Virus record (IMG/VR): IMGVR_UViG_3300046777_002658
Location: 124,001 to 188,000 of that record
Direction: 5' to 3' (one strand)
Source of the DNA: a virus
Length of the DNA: 64,000 nt
The position numbers and the translations under genes are program-made. Below the pieces are notes generated by a model that was given only the letters and a program-made list of their open reading frames with translations, ran no database searches and was not told the DNA's origin. Below, one piece after another: positions 43,469-52,318 of the stretch; position 1 is the first letter of the stretch, and every line of letters starts with the position of its first letter.

Positions 43469-43885
43469 ATGGGTCTGCACATCTTGACAAGCAGCTTACA
43501 AAAGGAAAGACATAGTGTTTCTGACTTAAAAATACATTTGGTTTGTGTGACAAAGTACCGTAGGTCTGTATTCACACAATCAAGTCTCGCAGTTGTTGAG
43601 GAATCATTTAAAGAGGTTGCGAGAAAAATGGATTTTCAAATCCTTGAATTTAATGGTGAAGTCGATCATGTTCACGCATTAATCGAATATCCACCAAAAT
43701 TATCTGTTTCTCAAATTGTTAATTCTTTAAAAGGTGTATCCAGTCGTATGTATGGCAAGGCTGGCTTTAAAAAGCCCTACGGCAAAGAAGCCCTCTGGAG
43801 TCCTAGCTATTTTGTTTCTTCTGTGGGAGGTGCGCCAATTGAAGTTCTCAAAAAGTATATTCAGAATCAAGAAAATCCGTCCTAG
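43469..43885 (+). CDS. tnpA: IS200/IS605 Y1 transposase TnpA
   Basis: The 138-residue protein has the HUH motif as VDHVHALIEY and a C-terminal YFVSSVGG...IEVLKKYIQNQ region that carries the catalytic Tyr (Y of KKYIQ). These are the two active-site elements of Y1 single-strand transposases. The ATG at 43469 is preferred over a TTG at 43454. It overlaps the right end hairpin by a few bases. Confidence 0.92.
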   Translation: MGLHILTSSLQKERHSVSDLKIHLVCVTKYRRSVFTQSSLAVVEESFKEVARKMDFQILEFNGEVDHVHALIEYPPKLSVSQIVNSLKGVSSRMYGKAGFKKPYGKEALWSPSYFVSSVGGAPIEVLKKYIQNQENPS

Positions 43886-43976
43886 AAGGACGGGGTTTTA
43901 GACCCAATTATCTGCTATAAAAAAAGAACAGAGTGAGAATAAGCTATCTTTAAGAGGTAAAGCCGGGTTTAAACCA

Positions 43977-45185
43977 ATGCTTGCTGAAGAACTAAAAGAA
44001 GCACTGACAATATCTAAAGTGGCTTCATTGTTAAATATTCCCATACCAACTGGACAAGGCAACCAGCCTTGTCCTTTTTGTCATTCATCTAAATCTTTTA
44101 AGATTTACTATGACAAGAACTACAAATGCTTTAAGTGCGGCGCGAGAGGAGATATCTTTGGGCTCGTACAACACTCAGGACTGTCTGGTAACTTTTCAGA
44201 ATCTCTTAAGCTGCTTTTAGGTCTAGTAGAAAACACAGCTAGTTGTAGACAATACAGAAGCAGAATCAAAGGTGTAGAAGGGGCTTTTACTCTTTACCAA
44301 AACAATGTAAAAAAACAGAAAGAGCTGGTGAGTGAGTATTGCTTGTCTAGAGGATGGTACAAGACTTTAAGAGAGCAGGACTTTGGGTTTAGTAATAGTG
44401 CTACATTCCTGCAGGACAACGGCATGGCTACAGATAAGCTTGAAGAGTTAGGTCTCCTATGGTCAAAGAATGATGAATTGTACGACAACCATCTGGTGTT
44501 TCCCATTAGAAATAGTAGTGGCTCTGTAGTCCACCTTCAGGGTAGAAACCTTGGAGTTAACCCAGAGAGAAGATGGCTGGCTGATAAAGGCACTCCTTCA
44601 ATTACTAACTATCTCTATAACCTTGATAAAGTTAAACAATCTGACTATGCAGTGATAGTAGAAGGAATAAGTGATTGTAGGTCTCTTATAGAAATAGAAG
44701 AGCCAGCCGTAGCAACCTTCGGTATTAATATTCCTTTAGTAAGTCATGCCAAAGACTTTAAACACTGCAGCCATCTGTTAGCAATCTTTGATAGAGATAA
44801 GTACCCGTTAGGAACACCGCAGGCTGGTCAATACAAAAGCTGGAGTCAGATTACTCCTTATCTGTGTGAGTTGGCTATTGAGTTGAGAATCCCAATCTTT
44901 ACTTGGAAGGTTCCTAGTCTGCCTGGAGTGAAAGATTTAAATGAATTGTTCCTAGAGCTAGAATATGACTCTGAAGCTTATAAAGAGTTGCTGAAAAAAA
45001 CTGCTGTACCATTGCATAGAATGGCACTGGAGGTATTCTCAGCCAGCAGCAACAAGGCTCATCATTCTCTGCTTTGGGGTTTGCATGAAGCAGTTGATGA
45101 GCCGGCGGAGCTAGACAGATTGGAAAGTTATGTTATCAAACAGCATGGAAGCTGGAGGAATTATCTGAAATGGATGAACAGTTAG
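43977..45185 (+). CDS. DNA primase (DnaG-like)
   Basis: The 402-residue protein has the CHC2-type zinc finger CPFCHSSKSFKIYYDKNY then CFKCGARGDIFGLV (about residues 30-65) and a TOPRIM core SDYAVIVEGISDCRSLIEIE with DRDKYPLG after it. It is shorter than bacterial DnaG and lacks a helicase domain. It would lay primers for lagging-strand synthesis. An A-rich AAAAAAAAGAACAGAGTGAG element (43918-43937) precedes it. Confidence 0.85.
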   Translation: MLAEELKEALTISKVASLLNIPIPTGQGNQPCPFCHSSKSFKIYYDKNYKCFKCGARGDIFGLVQHSGLSGNFSESLKLLLGLVENTASCRQYRSRIKGVEGAFTLYQNNVKKQKELVSEYCLSRGWYKTLREQDFGFSNSATFLQDNGMATDKLEELGLLWSKNDELYDNHLVFPIRNSSGSVVHLQGRNLGVNPERRWLADKGTPSITNYLYNLDKVKQSDYAVIVEGISDCRSLIEIEEPAVATFGINIPLVSHAKDFKHCSHLLAIFDRDKYPLGTPQAGQYKSWSQITPYLCELAIELRIPIFTWKVPSLPGVKDLNELFLELEYDSEAYKELLKKTAVPLHRMALEVFSASSNKAHHSLLWGLHEAVDEPAELDRLESYVIKQHGSWRNYLKWMNS

Positions 45186-45622
45186 AAGAGTGGAAAGATA
45201 TTAAAGGCTTCGAGGGTTACTATCAAATTAGTAGTTTAGGCAAAGTAAGAGGAGTTGAGAGATTAAGGGAAGTATGCAGTGCCAAAGGTAAAAAGTTTAA
45301 TTACGTAATAAAGTCCAAAGAATTGAATACTTACCCAACAAAAAGAGGAAGAGTAAGAGTTTATCTATCAAAAGGAGCCAAGCGCAGTTGTCATTGGCTG
45401 GATAGTTTAATGGCTGAGGCCGAGTTCTTTGATACGCCAATAACAAGTTCTTTAGACAGGGATAGAAGGCTGATAGATGCTTTGAAAAGCTACATAGTTA
45501 ATCCTAACTGTGTGCCTGTTGAGCTAGTAAAACAACTAAAAAGAGTTAGAGAGGCTATTAACGCTGTAAGAAAACCAGTATTTGTTGATGATACAGGCAA
45601 GGCCATAGACTACACTCACTAG
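45170..45622 (+). CDS. NUMOD4 domain protein without HNH nuclease
   Basis: The N-terminus EEWKDIKGFEGYYQISSLGK is NUMOD4, normally the front end of an HNH homing endonuclease. No HNH motif follows, only a charged helical tail of about 70 residues. It overlaps the primase by 16 bp. It could be a decayed homing endonuclease, or a regulator that kept the DNA-binding module. Confidence 0.7.
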   Translation: MDEQLEEWKDIKGFEGYYQISSLGKVRGVERLREVCSAKGKKFNYVIKSKELNTYPTKRGRVRVYLSKGAKRSCHWLDSLMAEAEFFDTPITSSLDRDRRLIDALKSYIVNPNCVPVELVKQLKRVREAINAVRKPVFVDDTGKAIDYTH

Positions 45623-45637
45623 AAGGAATTATCTCAA

Positions 45638-46009
45638 ATGGATAAACAGTTAAGCAAAAAGAAGATTAATATAATGGAAGACTTTGTATCAATGTCTGAA
45701 ACTCTTTATAACCTAGCAGCTAGTCAGTTAACAGAGTTGGGCTACTGTCTTGAAGATACTTGCTATGTTGTAGACAGAGAAACTACTTATAGCATTTTTG
45801 AAGAAGATGATGACTCTCCACAACCAGGAATATCTTTAGTGTTTCCAATACCTAAAACTGGGTACATAGGGATTTGCTTACAAGTAAAATATAAAGACTG
45901 TGAGCATAAAATCTGGTGTAATACAGAGGAGCAGGTTACTACAGTAATAAGCAATCTTGATTTAATAATTAAGTATTGGCACCAGACTATGTTGAAGCTT
46001 GTTCTATAA
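45638..46009 (+). CDS. Unknown protein
   Basis: This 123-residue protein has an acidic middle (SIFEEDDDSPQPGISLVFPI) and two paired Cys (CHKxWC-like CEHKIWC). No family is recognised. Confidence 0.45.
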   Translation: MDKQLSKKKINIMEDFVSMSETLYNLAASQLTELGYCLEDTCYVVDRETTYSIFEEDDDSPQPGISLVFPIPKTGYIGICLQVKYKDCEHKIWCNTEEQVTTVISNLDLIIKYWHQTMLKLVL

Positions 46010-46055
46010 GCTAATAAGTGAGAATCTTGACAGCAAAAAAGTATCGGAGTAACTA

Positions 46056-46250
46056 ATGGATTTTTCACGTATAAAGTGTGATAGTGAGTTGGGAGAGATA
46101 GTAAACAGTGCGTGTGAGTGGGTTCAGGATAGAGATACAGAACCAGAGATATTAATAAGAGCCTGTTTACCAGATGAGTCAATTCAAGAGATGGTTAACA
46201 GATTATTCTTAACTCTTGCTAGTATCTGGGGTGACATGGTGGATGGGTAA
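46056..46250 (+). CDS. Small unknown acidic protein
   Basis: This 64-residue protein is helical and acidic (ELGEIVNSACEWVQDRDTEP). Its stop overlaps the likely ATG of the next gene (ATGGGTAA). No family is recognised. Confidence 0.45.
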   Translation: MDFSRIKCDSELGEIVNSACEWVQDRDTEPEILIRACLPDESIQEMVNRLFLTLASIWGDMVDG

Positions 46251-46998
46251 GCAAGTCTATGTCTCAGTCCAAACTGACCCATTGATAGTAGCCTGCCCCT
46301 TAAACTTTTGCATTCTTTGGTTAAAAAAGGAAGTAACCCACCAACTTCTCTTAGATCAAACCTACTTTACAGGTAAGCAGCCAGCAGTGATAGAAGCCTT
46401 AGAATATGAGGACTCTGTTGGCTCTATTCAATATATAGACCAGTACCTTTATCCTCAAGAGTTAAACGTTGTAGGAGTAGACAGAAAGATTCGTTCTGTC
46501 CTAGAGTATATGGTTGCTAAAGTCTCTGTAAAGTTAGGGGCTGTAGAAGTGATAATAGCTAGGCAAGATATGCCCGCCTCGTCTTACTACAAATCAAAGT
46601 TTAATGCCTCATGCTTAGGTTCTTATCTTGCTAGAGCAGTATCAGACTATCGCCGGGAGTGGCTAATTGATGAAGTTTATGCTTCTGCTTACAGTGACTA
46701 TAATTGGGGTAAAGACAGAGGTAGACTCACTAGAGACCATGCTCTGACTGTATGCAAAATAGGTATATCTCATCTTCATATTAAGAAAAGGTTAGCTGGT
46801 GTTGGAGAGATATTTATGGACAATCTGCGATCGCTTGGTGTAGAGACCATAATGTCCAGACACTCGCCAGCAAGACCTCCCTTATGGTGGCAAGAAGTAA
46901 CAGAACAACCATTTGGGGAAGTAGCACCTTTCGTTACAGGAGATTACCCTCAAGAGTTTAAAGAGTGGTTAGCAAAAGTAAAACCAATAGAGGAGTAA
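46243..46998 (+). CDS. Unknown protein
   Basis: From the ATG at 46243 this is a 251-residue protein starting MGKQVYVSVQTDPLIVACPL. It has a late RLTRDHALTVCKIGISHLHI segment and a GCGATCGC in its 3' half. An upstream start at 46216 would add nine residues inside the previous gene. No domain is recognised. Confidence 0.5.
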   Translation: MGKQVYVSVQTDPLIVACPLNFCILWLKKEVTHQLLLDQTYFTGKQPAVIEALEYEDSVGSIQYIDQYLYPQELNVVGVDRKIRSVLEYMVAKVSVKLGAVEVIIARQDMPASSYYKSKFNASCLGSYLARAVSDYRREWLIDEVYASAYSDYNWGKDRGRLTRDHALTVCKIGISHLHIKKRLAGVGEIFMDNLRSLGVETIMSRHSPARPPLWWQEVTEQPFGEVAPFVTGDYPQEFKEWLAKVKPIEE

Positions 46999-47000
46999 AA

Positions 47001-47243
47001 ATGGAAGAGACAGTTTACGTCCAGCTAATAAATAAAATGATGAGTAGGTGGAATGGTCTAAACTACTCTATCGTAGCAGCAGAAGTTATCTTACTCAGTG
47101 AAGAAGAAGCACAATTATCGCTTGACTGGTTGAATAATTCTCTCACAGAGGATAATAACACCCCTTCTTATATCCAAAAGTATCTTCATTCTTTTAGTAT
47201 GGTTTCTCTTCTAAGATCAAACTTAGGGTACGGATCTTTCTAA
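47001..47243 (+). CDS. Small unknown protein
   Basis: The 80-residue form from ATG 47001 starts MEETVYVQLINKMMSRWNGL and has an acidic helical middle. A start at 46965 would overlap the previous gene; an AGGAG element before 47001 supports the shorter form. It overlaps the next ATG by 1 bp. Confidence 0.45.
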   Translation: MEETVYVQLINKMMSRWNGLNYSIVAAEVILLSEEEAQLSLDWLNNSLTEDNNTPSYIQKYLHSFSMVSLLRSNLGYGSF

Positions 47244-47644
47244 TGCTAGAACAGACAAACAAACTAGAAGAGCTATTAGCTCGACAGCCTCAGCACCTTG
47301 ACCTAGTACAGAAACTCCTTAAAGTAGATTTTCTAGCCTGTAAGACTTTAGAGATAGAGTTAATCAGAGAGAACATAGAGCTGAGATGGTTTTTTAGTAT
47401 GATGGTCACGCTCCTAGATTATTATTTGTTGCTAGTGCCTGACTTAGAAGCTAAATTGCTTTCTATCCCAGAAGATAAAATAGAGCCAGTCAGTGACCTA
47501 CAAGAGCTAACTCTGCACCACCTTTACAGGTTCAGGACTTCTACCCTAATAAACAGAAAGCAATCCAACTACGCCCAGCAAGTTAGAAACTATCTTAAGC
47601 TGAGAGAAAGACTAAGAAAGCAGGTAGAACAGTTATGGCAATAA
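47243..47644 (+). CDS. Unknown protein
   Basis: This 133-residue protein is helical with a hydrophobic centre (WFFSMMVTLLDYYLLLVPDL) and a basic end. It overlaps the RuvC-like gene by 10 bp. No family is recognised. Confidence 0.45.
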   Translation: MLEQTNKLEELLARQPQHLDLVQKLLKVDFLACKTLEIELIRENIELRWFFSMMVTLLDYYLLLVPDLEAKLLSIPEDKIEPVSDLQELTLHHLYRFRTSTLINRKQSNYAQQVRNYLKLRERLRKQVEQLWQ

Positions 47645-48231
47645 CAGACAAAAGGTGGGTGGTGGCTTTTGACCAAGCTCTAGAAAATACTGGGGTTGCT
47701 GTTACTGATAGTGAATTTATCTACACAACTGTGCTAGTGACTAAAAGTAAGCTAGGAATAGATAAAAGGCTGCACGAGATAGACAGGTTTGTAACCAAGG
47801 TTATTGAAACCTTTTTTCCTGAAGAGATAGTCTTGGAGGTTGTGTACCCAGGTAGGTTCAGAAATGCAGCAATGAAGCTGGCTCAGGTTTACTCTACAAT
47901 AACTAACGCTTGCTTTAGATATGAAGTTCCTTACACAGTATTAGACAGTGCTGTAAAAACAAAAGAGTCCTGGCCGGCTAGACTAGGAATAAAAGGGACT
48001 AAAGAACACTGTAAAGATTGGTTACTAGCCACACATCCAGACAAGGAAACTATTAATAAATTAGCCGAACATGAATACGACGCAATAGGTATTTTATGGG
48101 CTAAAATGGTAGAAGATAAAGCTATTTCTGTAGAGAGTATAGCTAACCTACCAATTATTAAACTAGTACCAAATGACCTCTTTAACCACTCAGGAATCAA
48201 CTGCAACAGCAGAGTCCAAGCCAGAGTATGA
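47635..48231 (+). CDS. RuvC-like Holliday-junction resolvase
   Basis: The 198-residue protein starts with a RNase H-like strand WVVAFDQALENTGVAVTD, then IVLEVVYPGRFRN (second acid), and LAEHEYDAIGILWAKM (late acids). This D...E...H/D-x-x-D pattern matches RuvC and phage RuvC-like resolvases that cut branched DNA before packaging. It overlaps the RecB-like nuclease by 59 bp, possibly coupling the two. Confidence 0.75.
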   Translation: MAITDKRWVVAFDQALENTGVAVTDSEFIYTTVLVTKSKLGIDKRLHEIDRFVTKVIETFFPEEIVLEVVYPGRFRNAAMKLAQVYSTITNACFRYEVPYTVLDSAVKTKESWPARLGIKGTKEHCKDWLLATHPDKETINKLAEHEYDAIGILWAKMVEDKAISVESIANLPIIKLVPNDLFNHSGINCNSRVQARV

Positions 48232-49342
48232 CACTACAAAGTGGACTTCTTACACAAGGCTTTCTTCCTTTCCCAAATGCCCTCAAAAGTACAACTTTAG
48301 CTATGTTAATAAGCTAAAAGAGAACACAATTGAAGTTCTAGAAGATAGTTTATTAATTGGTAGACTAACACATGAATGTTTAGAGATGCACTTGAATGGA
48401 GCAGAGCTAGAAAGTGCCTTGGAGATAGTTTTACCAAAGTGGTTAGAGAAAGACTGTAAGCTATCAGCAGTTGAGGATGACACAGATAAAGAGGGTTATG
48501 TAGTTTCTAATGGCATACCAACTAGATTACTAATTGATTATGCTATTAAGATTGGTTCTATCTATCATCGTTGTTCTCAAAATTATCTTGAGGAAGATGC
48601 TATCAGAAACAACGATGGTTCAGTTCCAAAAGACCCCTTCAACTATCCTCCTTCAACTGTTAAAAAAGAGATTAATAGTTTAGGGCTTTACAAGATTTCA
48701 CTAGATATAAATAATATCGCAACTATCCTTAATCCTCAGTTCCGCAGACTCAAGTTGTGTGATTTAGTAGCTAAGGCTGCACTCTATATTTACAACTTTA
48801 AAAAGCCTGATTGGGTTGCTGAGACTCTGGGTGTGGAGCTTAAGTTTGATAATCTAAACCTTGAGTGGAAAAGAGGTAAGAACTGGCAGGGTGGTATTGA
48901 CTGGGTATTTAAAACAGTAGATGGTGCAGTTGTTATTTGTGACCACAAGACTGAAAAGAATAAAACCAGCGGTCTAGATGTAATGATGCACCCACAGTTA
49001 AACCTGTATGCTCACCTTTATTATGAGCTTACAGGCAGGCTACCAGATTACTTAGGTATATACCATCTTCCCTCCGGCGAGCTAGTGCTTGCCCAGGTTG
49101 ACCTGAATGTGGTGCAGAGAGTTGTTAAAGAACTAGAAGTTATTGAAGATGATATTCAAGCAGCAGAAGAGAGCGATCGCTGGAGAAAGCCTTTGTCTCC
49201 CGCTGAGTATGGTGTGCCTTGCTTTAGAAGAGATTGGAAAACTGATGCTCTGGTTTCAGTTTGTAAATACTTTAAGCATTGCTGGCCAGACTATGCGCTT
49301 AATATTGAGGATGAACTAAGAGTCTTTGAAGGAAATGACTAA
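48173..49342 (+). CDS. RecB/Cas4-like PD-(D/E)XK nuclease
   Basis: The 389-residue protein begins WTSYTRLSSFPKCPQKYNFS and has GRLTHECLEMHL, GVELKFDNL, GGIDWVFKTVDGAVVICDHKTEK and QLNLYAHLYYEL. GxxxH...D...D(x)K with QLxxYA is the exonuclease motif set of RecB/AddB/Cas4-type nucleases. A late CFRRDWKTDALVSVCKYFKHC has three or four cysteines that may hold an Fe-S cluster. It could trim replication or recombination ends. Confidence 0.8.
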   Translation: MTSLTTQESTATAESKPEYDTTKWTSYTRLSSFPKCPQKYNFSYVNKLKENTIEVLEDSLLIGRLTHECLEMHLNGAELESALEIVLPKWLEKDCKLSAVEDDTDKEGYVVSNGIPTRLLIDYAIKIGSIYHRCSQNYLEEDAIRNNDGSVPKDPFNYPPSTVKKEINSLGLYKISLDINNIATILNPQFRRLKLCDLVAKAALYIYNFKKPDWVAETLGVELKFDNLNLEWKRGKNWQGGIDWVFKTVDGAVVICDHKTEKNKTSGLDVMMHPQLNLYAHLYYELTGRLPDYLGIYHLPSGELVLAQVDLNVVQRVVKELEVIEDDIQAAEESDRWRKPLSPAEYGVPCFRRDWKTDALVSVCKYFKHCWPDYALNIEDELRVFEGND

Positions 49343-49619
49343 CGGTAACTTAACAATAACAGCAGAGTTAAGAGAAAAATATCCTGGTACAGATTGGTGC
49401 GGAGAAGTGTTTCCTTTCATACTAGTTTTTGATGTTGAGCCAGAAGTAGTGTTGAGTTGGTTAGACAAAACCAGTTTAACTCTAGTACAAAAAGCTTGTA
49501 GCTGGTGTTTTGAGGCTGCTCTTGATAAATTAAGCGGCAAAACATTAGATATGTTTTCCATGCCTAACTGTCTACTAAAACTAAAAGAAGCACAACCAAA
49601 GGAAGAAAACAATGACTGA
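49326..49619 (+). CDS. Small unknown protein
   Basis: This 97-residue protein overlaps the nuclease by 17 bp and the next gene by 8 bp. It contains DWCGEVFPFILVFDVEPEVV and CSWCFEAAL. No family is recognised. Confidence 0.45.
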   Translation: MKEMTNGNLTITAELREKYPGTDWCGEVFPFILVFDVEPEVVLSWLDKTSLTLVQKACSWCFEAALDKLSGKTLDMFSMPNCLLKLKEAQPKEENND

Positions 49620-49815
49620 AGCATTTGAAAGATGGTGGGATAAGAGGTATGCAGGTAGTTGGAAGCCACAAGCTCTTGAAGACTGTTTTAAAGAAGTAGC
49701 TAGATCAGCCTGGGATGAAGCCCTTGAGAGCTTAAAGAAGGAAGCAGATTATCCAAACAACTTTTTGAAGTGGGCGGAGCAACAACAGCAGAAAGCAGAC
49801 TTAGAAAGAGAATAG
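49612..49815 (+). CDS. Small unknown protein
   Basis: This 67-residue protein (AFERWWDKRYAGSW, then VARSAWDEALESLKKE) has the short W-rich/acidic helical pattern seen in several phage proteins of the type 'F..W......' near DNA metabolism genes. Its role is unknown. The following 202 bp hold no firm gene; one GTG ORF of 26 codons at about 49839-49920 is too short to call. Confidence 0.45.
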   Translation: MTEAFERWWDKRYAGSWKPQALEDCFKEVARSAWDEALESLKKEADYPNNFLKWAEQQQQKADLERE

Positions 49816-50017
49816 CAGTTAGTTAATATCTTTCAGAGAGTGTTTCATGTAAAGCCCTCATCTGTTAGAGAATTTATTAAATCTATTACTGAGGAGGAAC
49901 TTCTAGAAGCAGAGAATTAGTGTGTTAGATATTATGAAGTACCGAGACATATTAGTGTGGTAGCCAAGCCAAGACCCACTTGCTTAAATATCCTAGACAA
50001 TGCCGAGATAAGAGATA

Positions 50018-50257
50018 ATGAATAAAAACAATATCAGCAAGCCGCTTGTCTACTCTAAAAAGAAGCTAGACTATGACGAGCTTGAAAGAATGGAGCTAGA
50101 TGTGGTTATGGCTAGAAGGGGAGACCGGGTGCTTGAGTTCTCCTTCTGCCACTCTAGAAAGATATTTAGCTATAAAGTTTACAATACAGAGATTACTACT
50201 CTTTATTATCAGGGAACAGACTTATGGGAAGCTACAAAGAAAATGAATGATGGATAA
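50018..50257 (+). CDS. Small WQG-family protein D
   Basis: This 79-residue protein has VLEFSFCHSRKIFSYKVYN, then LYYQGTDLWEATKKMNDG. It shares F.FCH, a Y.V strand and (W/Y)QG followed by an EAxxxxN helix with the three proteins at 25.2-25.9 kb. It is a distant copy about 24 kb away from them. Function is unknown. Confidence 0.55.
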   Translation: MNKNNISKPLVYSKKKLDYDELERMELDVVMARRGDRVLEFSFCHSRKIFSYKVYNTEITTLYYQGTDLWEATKKMNDG

Positions 50258-50504
50258 TAACCAATTACCTCAAGAAGAAACAAGGTCTTGCTTAGATTGC
50301 GTTCACGCTAAAGTTTGGAACTACAAAGAGACTTATGAAGATGGGATAAATAGTGGCTTTGAGTGTAGGCACCCTAACGTTAATGAAGAAGGTTGGGTTG
50401 AGCCAGAGAACTACGTGACTATGACAACCAAAGAGTTTGCTTTGTATTGTGCTAGAAGCTGTAGAGATTATGAAAGAAGGCAATCAGAAAGTAATGCAAA
50501 GTAA
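50247..50504 (+). CDS. Small cysteine-rich protein
   Basis: This 85-residue protein has CLDCVHAKVWNYKETY near the start, FECRHPNV in the middle and ALYCARSCRDYERR at the end. Five or six spaced Cys suggest one zinc site or more. It overlaps the WQG protein by 11 bp. Its role is unknown. Confidence 0.5.
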   Translation: MMDNNQLPQEETRSCLDCVHAKVWNYKETYEDGINSGFECRHPNVNEEGWVEPENYVTMTTKEFALYCARSCRDYERRQSESNAK

Positions 50505-50667
50505 TAACCCCCGTAGTAAACCTTACAACAAACTACAAAGTTTAAACAATCCAGAGCAAGCTGCTGAGTACCTAAAGGTAGTTTTAGAAGAAGGGGATAA
50601 AAAGTACATTGCTACAGCTCTGAGAAATATAGCTGTAGCAAACAACGTTAACCTTTACTTTTTTTAG
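50494..50667 (+). CDS. Truncated addiction-module antidote-like protein
   Basis: From ATG 50494 the 57-residue product contains NNPEQAAEYLKVVLEEGDKK then YIATALRNIAVANNV. This is the N-terminal half of the HigA-like probable addiction-module antidote family. The following helix-turn-helix, which the full family has, is missing. It may be a leftover of a toxin-antitoxin module; no toxin lies nearby. Confidence 0.5.
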   Translation: MQSNNPRSKPYNKLQSLNNPEQAAEYLKVVLEEGDKKYIATALRNIAVANNVNLYFF

Positions 50668-50785
50668 TGGAGAATCATGCTCTCGTTGAAGTAGAAAGTA
50701 AAGTTTAGTTCTGTATAGTTCTTATATAGCAGCAGCGTAAGTAAATACTTGTTGACTACAAGCCAGCAAGCAGAAGAAATTAAAG

Positions 50786-51517
50786 ATGCCGAAACAAAAA
50801 GCTGACCTTTACACCGTAGACATAGTTGAATATATAACTCAGAGAGTGGGCATAACACCCCAGCAAGCTAAAAGAGTAGTCTTTGCTCTCTCTGAGTTTT
50901 TAGTTGTCTCATTAATCAGAAGATTGAGCATTGTTCTACCCTTTATAGGAACTCTGTCAGTTCAAGAAAACAAGGTCAGAAACACAATCAAGTTTGCTCC
51001 TACAGACCAGATGTGTGCTTGGATTAAGAACAGTAAAGTTGGCTATAAACCAGAAAGTATAGAGCTAGTTCCAAACCTAGTAGCAGCAGCAGGTGAACAA
51101 GACTTCTATCTTCAAAGACTAGAGAAAAGTTTACTAGAGCAGCAAAGACTAGACCAACTGCCGGATCTGTACCTCAAAGATATAAGTCTGGTTCAACTAA
51201 GCTTTCTTGTGTACCTTCAGCAGGAGTTTCCTTATGGATTATCCTGGGTAAACCCAATATCCAAAAGAGAACACCAGGCAGCCAGAGTTAAAGAAGTGCT
51301 AGAGCTAACTTACTCTAAAGTATGCCCCGAGGATTTTACCTGTCTCTACTTACTTTGGGTAGGATGTAACAAAAGAAGAGAGTTAGCTATCCTAGAAGGC
51401 TACACGCCTGAGAGTCTAAAACGTTCTTGGGGCAGAGCTGTAGATTCTGCACTACTACTTCTTGAGTTTTCTGAAATAACACCTAAATTGGTTATAGAGC
51501 TAACTAAACCAAATTAG
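50786..51517 (+). CDS. HU/IHF-like DNA-binding protein with C-terminal extension
   Basis: The first 75 residues match the HU fold: VDIVEYITQRVGITPQQAKR for the first helices, LSEFLVVSLIRRLSIVLPFI and GTLSVQENK for the strand that normally precedes the DNA-binding arm, then NTIKFAPTDQM. The Pro-rich arm is altered. The remaining 165 residues are helical and unassigned. It could bend or pack phage DNA. Confidence 0.65.
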   Translation: MPKQKADLYTVDIVEYITQRVGITPQQAKRVVFALSEFLVVSLIRRLSIVLPFIGTLSVQENKVRNTIKFAPTDQMCAWIKNSKVGYKPESIELVPNLVAAAGEQDFYLQRLEKSLLEQQRLDQLPDLYLKDISLVQLSFLVYLQQEFPYGLSWVNPISKREHQAARVKEVLELTYSKVCPEDFTCLYLLWVGCNKRRELAILEGYTPESLKRSWGRAVDSALLLLEFSEITPKLVIELTKPN

Positions 51518-51519
51518 GC

Positions 51520-52239
51520 ATGAACAACATAACAACTTACGAGCCCCAGCAAGAGACTTTAAACTTAGAAAGAGCGGCAAAAGCTGTTAGCTACATGGAA
51601 CAGCTTGAGCATATTATTACTTCTATACAAGGAATGTCCGAGCTGGTTAGCGCAGAGTATAGTAGTGAGTTAAAAGCCATTGCTACAAGAGCTAGTGCTT
51701 TATATCAGGCTCTAGATAACACAGAGGAAGGAGCTGCTTTAATTGATAATGGTAAAAAGTTATCAAGTGTGTCTTTTAGCAAGATTGAGAGACTAAAACT
51801 AGGGTCTGAAATAAAAAGGCTTAGGGACAATGGTAAGAACTATACAGAGATTGGTGAGTATCTAGATATTAGTCCTCAAAAGGTATCGCAGTTTTGTAAA
51901 GCCTACGACGCTGCTCCACCCTCTAAGAAAGCTGAGATGAAGAAGAGTTCTATCTTTGATATTGCGTCTAACATGGAGGACTTAGGAGCTATGATTTATA
52001 GACAACTAGCAAGGCTAGAGAGCACAGATCCTGAGCATCACGTTAAGTACACAGCAGAATTAAGACAGCTATTGACAGCAGCTCAAAAGTTCATGGAGTC
52101 TCACTCTGCTCAGAAAAAGATAGAAAGTATTGGTATGCTTGTGTCAGAGATACTAATAGATGAGCTGCCCGAAAAACGTGCCAAGGTGTTAGCCAGATTT
52201 AGAGAGATAGGCTTTAGAGGAGCCTTACCGGTTGCTTAA
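51520..52239 (+). CDS. Helix-turn-helix protein of unknown role
   Basis: The 239-residue protein has a good HTH (EIKRLRDNGKNYTEIGEYLD then ISPQKVSQFCKAY, about residues 90-125) between helical parts. Such proteins may be transcription regulators or small terminase-type proteins. It starts 2 bp after the HU-like gene. The distinction cannot be made by eye. Confidence 0.5.
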   Translation: MNNITTYEPQQETLNLERAAKAVSYMEQLEHIITSIQGMSELVSAEYSSELKAIATRASALYQALDNTEEGAALIDNGKKLSSVSFSKIERLKLGSEIKRLRDNGKNYTEIGEYLDISPQKVSQFCKAYDAAPPSKKAEMKKSSIFDIASNMEDLGAMIYRQLARLESTDPEHHVKYTAELRQLLTAAQKFMESHSAQKKIESIGMLVSEILIDELPEKRAKVLARFREIGFRGALPVA

Positions 52240-52318
52240 TATTTGGGTAGTTTAATTCTTTAAAGTTAGTCTTTTATAGCTTATGTTAGAGAAAGACTCT
52301 ACAAACTCTTAGAAAAAA

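Larger units (their letters stand above)
42101..43893. mobile_element. IS605-type element with divergent tnpA and tnpB
   Basis: The left end hairpin CCTCGCCCT/AGGGACGAGG lies at 42101-42122 and the right end hairpin CCGTCCT/AGGACGG at 43877-43893, the imperfect-palindrome ends used by Y1 transposases. tnpB (minus) and tnpA (plus) are divergent. The exact cleavage points cannot be set from this sequence. It is inserted between two phage genes and interrupts nothing evident. Confidence 0.8.

Noticed and set aside
49816-50017. 26-codon GTG ORF and other tiny frames in the gap
   Set aside because: Too short, with no overlap or ribosome-site support; the interval is left as non-coding.
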